From contig DHVX01000043.1 of NCBI GenBank assembly GCA_002412885.1, forward strand, positions 72,721 through 136,720: a stretch of 64,000 bases of DNA. Reading direction: 5' to 3'. The translations under genes were made by a program, and so were the position numbers. The notes under the pieces are model-generated. The model had not been told where the DNA came from and ran no database searches. It saw only the letters and a program-made list of their open reading frames with translations. Shown here piece after piece: positions 1 through 8,592 of the stretch (the stretch's first letter is position 1; every line of letters begins with the position of its first letter). The stretch comes from Bacteroidales bacterium UBA5197 (GTDB lineage: Bacteria > Bacteroidota > Bacteroidia > Bacteroidales > Lentimicrobiaceae).

Positions 1-62
1 GACATTCTTCCTAAACATCGGTTTCCGTTTTTAATCAGCAACAAAAAAAATCAAACAACAAT

Positions 63-1766
63 ATGAAAAAGATCTGGCAATTAATTCTCGCAGGCGTATT
101 TATTGTACTAGCCTCAACTCCTTTCACTTCATGTGTGGATGGCGATTTTGAACAACCGCCTATTATTATTCCAAGTGTTGACTTTGAAGCCAACCGCACC
201 ATTCTTCAGCTTAAAAATTATTACCTCGATACCCTCAACCGTGCACTTACCCTGATAGACAAAGACATTGTGATCAGCGGTATAGTTGTGGCCAATGATC
301 AAAGTGGTAACCTATACAAGAAAATGGTGATTCAGGATGCAACCGGTGCCATTGAACTGGCGCTTGATAAAAATTCATTATATAATGAGTACAAAGTCGG
401 ACAGCGGCTATTTATTAAAACCAAGGGCATGTACATTGGCGACTACAATAACCTTATACAGCTTGGTTATATCTTTGGTGGAAATATCGGGCGCTTGCCT
501 GAAACATTCATTTCAGCCCATTTGTTCCGCGATAGCCTGCCCGGAACACCACCTGTGGGAACTCCCCTCAATCTGGCATCTTTGCCAAGTGCTGGTGGAG
601 ATGTCGTTAAAGAACCCCGCATGAGTACGCTGGTGAAACTTGAAAATGTTCGCTTTGTGGAAGTAGGTGAAATGTTTGCTCCGCAAAATGTTGACAACAC
701 CAACCGCACACTGATAGATCAGAGCGGAAAGAGTATCACCGTTCGTACCAGCAAATATTGCAATTTTGCAAGCGATACACTACCTGGTGGATACGGAACA
801 GTTGAAGGCATTCTTACTGCTTTCGGCACTACCTGGCAGTTTACCCTCCGCAGCAAAGACGATGTGAAAGAGTTTGGCGGCGTTGCACCACCTCCTCCCG
901 GAAGTGGTACCGGTACTTTTGCAGATCCATACGATATTGTAAGAGCCATGTCGGCTTCAGGTACAAATCCGGTATGGGTGGAAGGTTACATTGTCGGAAC
1001 CATTGAGGTCGGCGATCAGAATGTACCCAATTTTGCAGGTCCGTTTGTTACCAATACCAATCTTCTGATTGCTGCTTCAGCCGACGAAACCAATATTTCA
1101 AACTGTATGCCGGTTCAGCTTCCTTCAGGAGTTATCCGCGATGCGCTGAATCTGGTAACAAAGCCAGGCAATAAGGGCAAACAGGTAAAAGTACTCGGTA
1201 CCATTGAAACCTACTTTTTACAACCCGGCGTTAAAAACCTTACCGGTTACTGGCTGGATGGTAGTGGAGTAGTACCCGCCACCGGATTCTTTACCGAAGA
1301 GTTTAATCAGACTCTGGGCACATTTACTGAATTCAGTGTACTTGGAGATCAGAAATGGTTTGGCGATACTTATGATGGAGGTTGTGTAACCATGACCGGT
1401 TATGTGGCTCCGAACTACTTTGCCAACGAAGACTGGCTTATTTCACCGGTAATCTCTCTGGCCGGCAAAACCGGAGTTGAACTTATGTTCCGCGAAGCCG
1501 TGAATTTTGTAAACAATATGGATGATGTCAAGGTATTTGTTTCTACCAACTACAATGGAACAGACAATCCAAATGATGCAACCTGGACACAACTTACCGG
1601 CTTTACACGTTCCACCGGCAGCGCCTGGACATTTGTAAATACCAGTCAGATAAGTCTTGCTGCATTTGAAGGATCTGATATCCGCATTGCATTCAAATAC
1701 ATAAGCACCACTTCTAAAGCCGGTACCTGGGAAATCAGCAGGGTAGTGGTTAGTGCGTCAAATTAA
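63..1766 (+). CDS. DUF5689-containing surface lipoprotein
   Basis: A 567-residue exported lipoprotein of unknown molecular role. The N-terminus has a basic start, a hydrophobic stretch and a lipobox ending in FTSC, so Cys24 should be lipidated. After this comes a DUF5689-type region (about residues 40-270), then an OB-like DUF6359-type module (about 285-400, beginning GTFADPYDIVRA). The last part (about 410-567) resembles choice-of-anchor-J/cleaved-adhesin modules, with the NEDWLISPVISL signature. Proteins of this build are common outer-membrane or surface proteins in Bacteroidota, often with nucleic-acid- or glycan-binding-like folds, but their ligands are not known. A clear terminator follows the stop codon. 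The gene start has an A-rich leader (acaacaat) typical of the phylum. Domain assignment is from sequence resemblance only. Confidence 0.85.
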   Translation: MKKIWQLILAGVFIVLASTPFTSCVDGDFEQPPIIIPSVDFEANRTILQLKNYYLDTLNRALTLIDKDIVISGIVVANDQSGNLYKKMVIQDATGAIELALDKNSLYNEYKVGQRLFIKTKGMYIGDYNNLIQLGYIFGGNIGRLPETFISAHLFRDSLPGTPPVGTPLNLASLPSAGGDVVKEPRMSTLVKLENVRFVEVGEMFAPQNVDNTNRTLIDQSGKSITVRTSKYCNFASDTLPGGYGTVEGILTAFGTTWQFTLRSKDDVKEFGGVAPPPPGSGTGTFADPYDIVRAMSASGTNPVWVEGYIVGTIEVGDQNVPNFAGPFVTNTNLLIAASADETNISNCMPVQLPSGVIRDALNLVTKPGNKGKQVKVLGTIETYFLQPGVKNLTGYWLDGSGVVPATGFFTEEFNQTLGTFTEFSVLGDQKWFGDTYDGGCVTMTGYVAPNYFANEDWLISPVISLAGKTGVELMFREAVNFVNNMDDVKVFVSTNYNGTDNPNDATWTQLTGFTRSTGSAWTFVNTSQISLAAFEGSDIRIAFKYISTTSKAGTWEISRVVVSASN

Positions 1767-1787
1767 GCGATTTTTAAATATGATTAA

Positions 1788-1814
1788 AAGGTCACCTGAT
1801 GGTGGCCTTTTTTT
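1788..1814 (+). terminator. Rho-independent terminator after the DUF5689 gene
   Basis: A 9-bp stem (AAGGTCACC / GGTGGCCTT, one G-T wobble) encloses a four-base TGAT loop. A run of T residues follows immediately, 21 bp after the stop codon. Confidence 0.85.
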
Positions 1815-2427
1815 ATGGGGTGGCCGGCGTTTAAGAATAACCTTGCAGGTATTTCCGCCTGGCTAAGCGGAATTTAGCTTCGCTGAGCTCCCTTCGGTCG
1901 GTTGTAATTCCGTTTTCAACACCATTGAATTTGAAATTCAGTTTTTTTAATTTCTTCGGCCACTACTTGAGTCGCAATTATTTGTTTTCTGTCACAGGCC
2001 GTTAGGCCTCGTATCCATCCCGTTCTAATTGTTGGTTTTTATTGCTATCAGGAACATGAACGGGACGACTGCCTGAAATTTGACCATAATTGTAATTAAT
2101 GTTGAGATTTTCAGAATCTTAAACAATAGCTTCCGGCGGTCAATTTTAGAAGGTCGCTCCCGCGGATACTGAAAATTTGAGCTCTTCTTTGTGGAAAGCG
2201 TAAGCTAAAAATTCAAGTAACAACAAGTAAAAGAATTGCTGATCATTTTCCTGACTTTAGGAAAACGATACCCCGATAAGCGGAATTTACGATTCCGCTT
2301 TTAAAACCCTTGATTTTGTAGCTCAGTATAACCCGCCTGTTATCTATTCATTGGGTTTTGCCGGTTTTTTAATTAACGGTTGAATCGCTAAAGGCCAATA
2401 GGTCAGCCTGGATATTTAAAAAGTTGT
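1815..2427. other. Long intergenic region with degenerate repeats
   Basis: No convincing gene on either strand. It holds fragments typical of Bacteroidota intergenic repeats (gcttcgctgagctcccttcgg near 1878) and two hairpins. One is TTTTCCT/AGGAAAA near 2246-2265. The other is a 9-bp stem AAGCGGAAT / ATTCCGCTT at 2278-2300 followed by T residues, which could be an orphan terminator. The phrase AAGCGGAATTT also occurs near 1865. Confidence 0.5.
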
Positions 2428-2435
2428 TATATTTG
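2428..2435 (+). promoter_or_regulatory. Putative -7 promoter box (TATATTTG)
   Basis: Matches the Bacteroidota -7 consensus TAnnTTTG, about 140 bp upstream of the T9SS cargo gene. No convincing -33 box was found at the expected spacing. Confidence 0.35.
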
Positions 2436-2576
2436 TTGCGATGAACAGATTTGTACTATTGGTTTCAGAGTGAGGACAAATTAGATGGATAAGTGAAGGC
2501 TCCAACAACAAAATTAAGCCTAGACAAAAACAGAAAAGTAACAACATATATTAACCATTTTAATAATGGGACAGCA

Positions 2577-3065
2577 ATGCTACGTAAGCGATTAAAATTA
2601 AGTGCCGTATTCTTGTTAGGACTTGGACTGACAGGACTGCAGGCACAGGAAAGCATTAACGCTGCAGGTGGCAATGCTTCGGGCAGCGGAGGCTCAATGA
2701 GCTATTCCGTTGGACAAATTGTTTATACCACGAACACAGGAACGAATGGTTCTGCTGCACAAGGTGTACAACAACCTTATGAAATTTCAGCCGTAATAGG
2801 TATTGAAGAATTCAATGGCACAAACCTTCATGTTTCAATATATCCAAATCCGACTACCGATTATCTTACATTGAGCATTGGCGAATTTGTCATTTCAAAT
2901 TTATCGTACCAATTGTATGATATTAATGGGAAACTTTTACAAAACGAAATAATTACAAGCCATCAAACAAGTATTGTTATAAGCAATCTTGTGCCTGGTA
3001 ACTATTTTATTAAAGTATTACAAGGAGATAAAGAAGTAAAAACATTTAAAATCATAAAACATTAA
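2577..3065 (+). CDS. Small T9SS cargo protein (type A sorting domain)
   Basis: A 162-residue secreted protein. The frame is open from 2493, but I chose the start at 2577 because it begins MLRKRLKLSAVFLLGLGLTG, a standard signal peptide with a likely cut after LQAQ. The segment after the signal peptide (SINAAGGNASGSGGSMSYSVGQIVY) resembles the short N-terminal region seen on many secreted Bacteroidota proteins. From about residue 85 it has a type A T9SS sorting domain: YPNPTTDYLTL, then GKLL, then the closing LVPGNYFIKVLQGDKEVKTFKIIKH region. The mature protein has almost no room for an enzymatic domain. It lies 6 bp upstream of the DUF1566 gene, so the two are probably co-transcribed. Confidence 0.8.
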   Translation: MLRKRLKLSAVFLLGLGLTGLQAQESINAAGGNASGSGGSMSYSVGQIVYTTNTGTNGSAAQGVQQPYEISAVIGIEEFNGTNLHVSIYPNPTTDYLTLSIGEFVISNLSYQLYDINGKLLQNEIITSHQTSIVISNLVPGNYFIKVLQGDKEVKTFKIIKH

Positions 3066-3071
3066 AAAAAC

Positions 3072-4004
3072 ATGAGAAAGTTATTTACAGTTATAGTTGC
3101 CGTTATCTTAACAGCAACAGTAGGGGCTCAGGTACCACAAAAACTGAGTTATCAGTCAGTTATTCGTAACGAAAGTAATAATCTAGTTGCCAACCGAATC
3201 ATTGCTATGCAAATAAGCATACTGCAGGATTCCACAAGTGGTACAGCAGTTTATGTTGAAACTCAGACCCCAACAACCAATGCGAATGGATTGGTAAGTA
3301 TTGAAATAGGTGGAGGTACTATAGTTAGTGGCAATTTTTCAAACATTGACTGGGCGAACGGACCTTATTTTGTAAAAACCGAAGCAGATCCCGACGCAGC
3401 AACAGGAGGAATAGCCTATACCATTACAGGTACAACCCAGTTATTAAGTGTACCTTATGCTTTGTATGCAGCAAATGCCGGAACAGCAACAGGTGGGGGT
3501 AATTTTACTCATTTCATAGGTGAACAATATGGAGGCGGTGTTATATTCCATTTATGGAAAGACAATGCAGGAACTGAACATGGCTTAATTTTAGCCCTTA
3601 CCGACCAAAGTACATCTCATGTATGGAGCAATGTTTATTCAACATTAATTGGTGCATCGGCACAAAGTTCATGGGATGGTTTAAGCAATAGCAATGCCAT
3701 AATAGGTCAGGCCGGACATACAAGCAGTGCAGCACAACTATGTTTAGATCTGGTAAGTGGTGGTCACAGCGATTGGTACTTACCGTCGATTCAGGAATTA
3801 AATATACTTTCTAATAATTATTATACTGTTGCCAGAGTTTTATCTCAAATTTCAGATGCTACCCAGTTAACCAATACTTGGTATTGGTCGTCAACGGAGG
3901 GTTCCGACGATGTTGCGGTTTGGGTCATCGATTTCAGCTATGGCGGCCCGAGCTATCAGGCTAAGAACTTTACTTTCTATGTTCGTGCAGTGCGGGCTTT
4001 TTAG
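3072..4004 (+). CDS. Secreted DUF1566 (Lcl_C) protein, candidate DGR target
   Basis: A 310-residue secreted protein. The signal peptide is residues 1-19 (cut after VGAQ). Residues 20-140 are the beta-rich region usual in Bacteroidota surface proteins (QKLSYQSVIRNESNNLVANR, then LLSVPYALYAANAG). Residues about 150-310 match the DUF1566/Lcl_C domain, related to the formylglycine-generating-enzyme/C-type-lectin fold: GGHSDWYLPSIQELNIL, WYWSSTE and a terminal VRAVRAF. The last 40 codons look unusual: between WSSTE and VRAVRAF nearly every non-invariant codon ends in C or T, as expected if AAC/AAT template codons had been randomised at their A positions. DUF1566 proteins are known DGR targets. No reverse transcriptase or template repeat is in the window, so the diversification claim is inference. 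Confidence 0.8.
   Translation: MRKLFTVIVAVILTATVGAQVPQKLSYQSVIRNESNNLVANRIIAMQISILQDSTSGTAVYVETQTPTTNANGLVSIEIGGGTIVSGNFSNIDWANGPYFVKTEADPDAATGGIAYTITGTTQLLSVPYALYAANAGTATGGGNFTHFIGEQYGGGVIFHLWKDNAGTEHGLILALTDQSTSHVWSNVYSTLIGASAQSSWDGLSNSNAIIGQAGHTSSAAQLCLDLVSGGHSDWYLPSIQELNILSNNYYTVARVLSQISDATQLTNTWYWSSTEGSDDVAVWVIDFSYGGPSYQAKNFTFYVRAVRAF
3885..4004 (+). other. Candidate DGR variable region
   Basis: The 3' end of the DUF1566 gene. Invariant-looking codons (W, F, G, K, T, VRAVRAF) alternate with codons such as GAC, GAT, GTT, GTC, ATC, TTC, AGC, TAT, GGC, GCT and TTT, all reachable from AAC/AAT by changes at A only. CCG is reachable from CAG in the same way. The GC-rich end (gtgcagtgcgggc) is where an initiation-of-mutagenic-homing sequence would lie. 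Confidence 0.5.
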
Positions 4005-4214
4005 CAATTTAGCTTGTAACTTTTACCCTGAAGCGATCGAATTATTTTTGAAATATGAGAGAAATGTAGTGTTTTATTGTGAATAATATTGATTTGATTG
4101 GGATGAAATCTGAATGGTGGATGAAGGGTGAATGTGAGAATTTTTTAAGGAATGTGGACGAGAAAGGGAATAGTGTTAGCAAAATGTGTTAAAACCAATA
4201 GCTTCACGTAAAAA

Positions 4215-4889
4215 ATGAACGAACAAACTGAGAGCAGGAAACATTTAGAGAAAGTTGGGGCATTACTAGCCAATGTATCATATTATTACTATAACCTTGA
4301 ATATTTAATTCGCGGAACAAGTGAACAAGAAAAGATGGTTGTTAATAGCTATCCTATACTTAAGAACGTCCGATTAACCCTGTGGTCTCTTATTGTCCTT
4401 GACCTACATAAGATATTGAGTAAAAGCTCGAATGACAAGTTTCGTATTGTCAAACTAGTTAATTATTTGATCGAATATCACGGTAAGATTAAATGGGATC
4501 ATGCGATAGGCGTTAGTGAATTAAATATTCTAAAAGCAAATTTGGCAATAGCTCAGCCAAAAGTAGAAAAGATTAAAGAGATAAGAGATACTCAAATAGC
4601 CCATTATGACGATATAAATTTGAACTATAGGCTCGAGTTACAGGAGTTAGCTGATTTAGTAGCATTATGTCAAAAGTCTTATAATACAATAAGTTATGCA
4701 CTAAATAATTCAACTACTAGTTGGCAATATTCTGATTCAGAAAACTTTAATCCTTTGGTTGAGAATTTATCAAAATACTCAGACTTGAAACATTTGTTCT
4801 ATAAGAATTTGTCGGAAAGGAATGAAAATATTGAACTATTTGAACTAGGAAAAATTATAAGGCCAGCAGCTAACCGAGTAGACGGATAG
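4215..4889 (+). CDS. HEPN/AbiU2-like protein
   Basis: A 224-residue, mostly helical cytoplasmic protein without signal peptide. Residues 124-130 read RDTQIAH, an R-x5-H arrangement like the catalytic motif of HEPN ribonuclease domains, followed by YDD. The position and wording (IRDTQIAHYD) resemble AbiU2-like HEPN proteins, which include abortive-infection and other RNA-targeting proteins. The gene is AT-rich and stands alone. No nucleotidyltransferase (MNT) antitoxin partner lies beside it, though many HEPN toxins have one. It follows the DUF1566 gene by 210 bp and is convergent with mfd. A defence role is inference; a non-catalytic HEPN role is also possible. Confidence 0.6.
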   Translation: MNEQTESRKHLEKVGALLANVSYYYYNLEYLIRGTSEQEKMVVNSYPILKNVRLTLWSLIVLDLHKILSKSSNDKFRIVKLVNYLIEYHGKIKWDHAIGVSELNILKANLAIAQPKVEKIKEIRDTQIAHYDDINLNYRLELQELADLVALCQKSYNTISYALNNSTTSWQYSDSENFNPLVENLSKYSDLKHLFYKNLSERNENIELFELGKIIRPAANRVDG

Positions 4890-4959
4890 TAATAAGATGT
4901 ACCCCCCCGTTAAGCGAAATTTCCATTTTCCGCCCTCACCCTCTAAATTAATCAAAAGT

Positions 4960-7900
4960 TTACACCCCACCCACCATCTCTTCCAGCGGCAACAACGCCA
5001 GAATTGCTTTTGAAACGGAATCAACATCTTTGAACGAAAGGCTGAGTTTTTCATTCACCTCTTTCATCCTGCAGGTTTTGTGGTAAATCTGAATAAACTG
5101 AAGCACCACCGAAAAGATATTGCTCTGATAAAACGGCGATTCTTTGTTGGTGATAAAAGTAGCAGACATAATTCCATTGCGGAGACTGATTTTTTCAAAA
5201 CCAAGGCTTCGCGCCATTCTTCGCAATCGTATGGTGTTGAGCAACTCCTGCGTTTGCTGTGGCACCTGACCAAATCGGTCTATCAGCTTTTCCTGGAATT
5301 TCAGCAGGTCTTCCTCTGCTTCCAGTCCATCCAGCTCCTTGTAAAGGCTCAACCTTTCGGTGATGTTGGTTATGTAGCTGTCCGGAAGCATTATTTCCAG
5401 GTCAGTTTCTATGAGACACTCTTTAACATACGCTTTATTAACAGGTTCCTGATCTTCATACAAGCCCTTAAAATCTGATTCTTTCAGTTCAATAATGGCT
5501 TCGTCGAGAATCCGCTGATACATTTCAAAACCAATTTCGGAGATAAATCCGCTTTGCTCGGCACCCAGAATATTTCCGGCACCACGGATATCGAGATCGC
5601 GCATGGCGATGTTAAAACCGCTTCCAAGATCTGAAAATTCTTCGATGGCCTTTAGTCGTTTACGGGCTTCATCGGTAAGTACCGAAAGCGGAGGAGCCAG
5701 AAGGTAGCAGAATGCCTTTTTATTGGTCCGGCCAACACGCCCGCGAAGCTGATGAAGATCGCTGAGTCCGTAGTTTTGAGCTTCGTTTATCAGAATGGTA
5801 TTAACATTTGGAATGTCAAGTCCCGATTCGATAATGGTGGTTGCAATCAGTACATCATAGTAACCTTCAACAAAATCGAGCATGATTTTTTCAAGCTTGT
5901 GCCCTTCAAGTTGCCCGTGACCAATGGCAACTTTGGCATCCGGCACCAGACGTTGAATCATGCCGGCAACTTCCATAATGTTATTTACGCGGTTGTGCAC
6001 AAAAAATACTTGTCCGCCCCGCGATAACTCGAAGTGAATGGCATCGCGAATGGTTTCTTCGCCGAAAACATGCAACTCGGTTTGCACCGGATACCGGTTT
6101 GGCGGCGGTGTATTGATTACGCTGAGATCGCGGGCACCCATAAGCGAAAACTGCAGCGTACGCGGAATGGGTGTAGCCGTAAGTGTGAGGGTGTCAACGT
6201 TCACTTTCATTTTTTTAAGCTTCTCTTTGGTGGCAACACCGAATTTCTGCTCTTCGTCAATAATCATCAGGCCCAGATCTTTGAATTTTACATCCTGACT
6301 GACAATGCGGTGTGTTCCGATAAGGATATCAATTTTTCCGTCTGCCAGATCTTTCAGGGTTTGGGTCTGCTCTCTTGCACTTTTGAAACGGTTGATGTAA
6401 TCCACCCGGCACGGAAATTCTTTCAGCCGCTCTCCGAAAGTCTTATTGTGCTGAAGTGCAAGAATGGTGGTAGGAACCAAAACGGCCACCTGCTTGCTGT
6501 CTGCCACAGCTTTAAATGCGGCACGAATGGCAATTTCAGTTTTCCCGAAGCCCACATCACCGCATACCAGACGATCCATGGGATATGATTTCTCCATATC
6601 GCGTTTCACATCGGCTGTTGATTTTACCTGGTCGGGCGTATCTTCATAAATGAACGAAGCCTCCAGCTCGTGTTGCATGTATGTGTCGGGATTAAAGGAA
6701 AATCCATCGGCAGCTTTACGTTCGGCATAGAGTTTTATAAGGTCTTTGGCAATGTCTTTAACGCGCTGTTTGGTTTTGGTTTTCAGCTTATTCCATGCGT
6801 TGGAACCAAGTTTATTGAGCGAAGGAACCGTTCCTTCCTTGCCCACATACTTCGAAATGCGGTGAAGCGAGTGAATGCTGATGTACAGTATGTCGCTGTT
6901 CTGGTAAATCAGACGGATGGCTTCCTGTTGCCGGCCATTGTTCTCAATCTTCTCAAGTCCGTCAAAGCGCCCTATTCCGTGATCGATATGGGTAACATAA
7001 TCGCCGGGCTGAAGGTCGTATATCTCTTTCATGGTGATGGCCTGCTTTCCGGCATAACCGTCACGGATGCGATATTTGTGATAACGCTCAAAAATCTGGT
7101 GATCGGTATAGCAGGCAAGCTGGTTTCCACGATCAACGAAACCCTCATGAAGTGCGAGGTTCAGAATATCGAAGTTCAGCGCATCATCTGCCATTCCACG
7201 ATTGGCTTTAAGATCGCTGAATATGGTTTGGATCCGCTCTGTCTGTTTTGGATTGTCAGCCAGAATGAGGTTCGAAATTCCGCTTTTGGTATTCTCATCG
7301 AGGTTTTGCAGCAGCAGATCGAAGTTTTTGTTGAACGAAGGCTGAGGCTGCATCTGAAAATTGAGCGTTTGCCCTTCTTTCATCAGGAAGTGACTTCCAA
7401 ACTCAATCAGCGCATGAGAGAGAATATCGCCTTTGAACCCATCTGCTGAGCTGAAAAGTTCTGCGGGTTCAAGGTGTTTGATGTCGGGTGAAAGCGTTGT
7501 AAATGCCTTCTCCGCCTTGTCGAACTCTTTGCCGATTTTGTCGATGCAATAAGCCAGATCATTGACCCAGATTACTGCATTGCGGCCGACATAGTTGAGG
7601 AATGCTTCTCTTTTTTCTTTTAAAGCTCTGTCCTGAACGTTTGGCGTGATGGTAATATGATCGAGGCGGTCGATTGAGAGCTGATTTGAAGGATCGAAAG
7701 TGCGGATTGACTCTACATCATCACCAAAAAATTCGATGCGGTAGGGGCGGTCATTGGTGTATGAAAAAACATCCACAATTCCTCCACGGATGGAGAACTG
7801 CCCTGGTTCCACTACAAAATCCTCGCGTTCAAAATTGTATTCGGTGAGCAGATCAATCACAAAATCAATCGACAGACTTTCACCCAGGCCAAGTCGCAGG

Positions 7901-8349
7901 GTGTTCCTTTTCAGATAAGCTTTGCTCACAACCTTTTCGGCAAGAGCTTCGGGATAAGTCACCACCAGGCTTCCCCCTTCACGGGTGCCGATGCGCTTCA
8001 TTACTTCGGTACGCGATAGCACATTGGTATTGTCGGTTTTCTCTATTTCGTAAGGTCTGCGGTAGGTGGTCGGGAAGAATAGCACCTTTTTTTTATGAAA
8101 AGGTGTTTCCTGCTCTTCCAGTAAATTTTCGAGATCATTAAAAAAGTAGGCAGCTGCTTCCTTTTCGGGAAGTATGATCAGGTGCAAAGGCCCTGAATTG
8201 GCGAAAACCGATGCCGCAGTTACTGCAGGAGCTGATCCGGCGAGTCCTTTCAGTTGCAACCTGAAATGGTCTTTTGAGTTGCACAAAGCAGCTATAGCCG
8301 CAACAGCCTCGCTCTTGCGGTAATGATCAATGAGTTGGGAAGCTTTCAC
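4960..8349 (-). CDS. mfd: Transcription-repair coupling factor Mfd
   Basis: A DNA-dependent ATPase that dislodges RNA polymerase stalled at lesions and recruits UvrA for strand-specific repair. At 1129 residues it has the family's usual length. The N-terminal UvrB-like region has PTYRRPYEIEKTDNTNVLSR and FSIRGGIVDVF. The RNA-polymerase-interaction (CarD-like) domain begins LQPGDYVTHIDHGIGRFDGL near residue 445. The RecG-like helicase core shows the Walker A motif GDVGFGKTE, motif II DEEQ (IIDEEQKFGV), TATPIPRTLQ, and the TRG-like region LHQLRGRVGR. A TRCF C-terminal domain closes the protein. The start is GTG (reverse complement gtgaaagcttcc) and agrees with the usual N-terminal length. The gene is convergent with the HEPN gene and divergent from the DUF4143 ATPase. 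Confidence 0.97.
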   Translation of the reverse strand: MKASQLIDHYRKSEAVAAIAALCNSKDHFRLQLKGLAGSAPAVTAASVFANSGPLHLIILPEKEAAAYFFNDLENLLEEQETPFHKKKVLFFPTTYRRPYEIEKTDNTNVLSRTEVMKRIGTREGGSLVVTYPEALAEKVVSKAYLKRNTLRLGLGESLSIDFVIDLLTEYNFEREDFVVEPGQFSIRGGIVDVFSYTNDRPYRIEFFGDDVESIRTFDPSNQLSIDRLDHITITPNVQDRALKEKREAFLNYVGRNAVIWVNDLAYCIDKIGKEFDKAEKAFTTLSPDIKHLEPAELFSSADGFKGDILSHALIEFGSHFLMKEGQTLNFQMQPQPSFNKNFDLLLQNLDENTKSGISNLILADNPKQTERIQTIFSDLKANRGMADDALNFDILNLALHEGFVDRGNQLACYTDHQIFERYHKYRIRDGYAGKQAITMKEIYDLQPGDYVTHIDHGIGRFDGLEKIENNGRQQEAIRLIYQNSDILYISIHSLHRISKYVGKEGTVPSLNKLGSNAWNKLKTKTKQRVKDIAKDLIKLYAERKAADGFSFNPDTYMQHELEASFIYEDTPDQVKSTADVKRDMEKSYPMDRLVCGDVGFGKTEIAIRAAFKAVADSKQVAVLVPTTILALQHNKTFGERLKEFPCRVDYINRFKSAREQTQTLKDLADGKIDILIGTHRIVSQDVKFKDLGLMIIDEEQKFGVATKEKLKKMKVNVDTLTLTATPIPRTLQFSLMGARDLSVINTPPPNRYPVQTELHVFGEETIRDAIHFELSRGGQVFFVHNRVNNIMEVAGMIQRLVPDAKVAIGHGQLEGHKLEKIMLDFVEGYYDVLIATTIIESGLDIPNVNTILINEAQNYGLSDLHQLRGRVGRTNKKAFCYLLAPPLSVLTDEARKRLKAIEEFSDLGSGFNIAMRDLDIRGAGNILGAEQSGFISEIGFEMYQRILDEAIIELKESDFKGLYEDQEPVNKAYVKECLIETDLEIMLPDSYITNITERLSLYKELDGLEAEEDLLKFQEKLIDRFGQVPQQTQELLNTIRLRRMARSLGFEKISLRNGIMSATFITNKESPFYQSNIFSVVLQFIQIYHKTCRMKEVNEKLSLSFKDVDSVSKAILALLPLEEMVGGV

Positions 8350-8377
8350 GGCTTGCCTGATTTAGTAAACAAGGGGG

Positions 8378-8385
8378 CAAAGATA
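8378..8385 (-). promoter_or_regulatory. Putative mfd -7 box
   Basis: Reverse-strand TATCTTTG matches TAnnTTTG about 30 bp upstream of the mfd GTG start. No clear -33 element. Confidence 0.4.
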
Positions 8386-8493
8386 ATGGATTTTGTGATG
8401 GGGGAGGAGGTGGCTCAGCGAAGCTAATTTTTGAATGTTCGCTGTAAAAGAATAATAATGTCGAAAATTGTTCGTTGGTAAAGAATAATTTTT

Positions 8494-8501
8494 TAATTTT
8501 G
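8494..8501 (+). promoter_or_regulatory. Putative -7 box for DUF4143 ATPase
   Basis: TAATTTTG fits TAnnTTTG, about 90 bp upstream of the ATPase start. A TTGG lies about 16 bp further upstream, shorter than the usual 19-21 bp spacing. Confidence 0.35.
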
Positions 8502-8592
8502 TGTGATTGAACCCTTAGGAATTTTTAATTAATAGACTTTTCCGGGAATTGTAAAACCCTCTCTGGTTAATTGAGAGAAATCATATAGCAAC

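Noticed and set aside
2278..2303. Free-standing terminator-like hairpin as a small RNA end
   Set aside because: The stem AAGCGGAAT/ATTCCGCTT is good, but no upstream promoter was seen, so a non-coding RNA gene is not supported.
4005..4214. Template repeat for the DUF1566 variable region just downstream
   Set aside because: No near-copy of the 3885-4004 stretch is present in this gap. It would have to be elsewhere.
5080..7449. Several plus-strand frames opposite mfd (up to 259 residues)
   Set aside because: They are antisense to a clearly coding gene, lack motifs and have no promoter.
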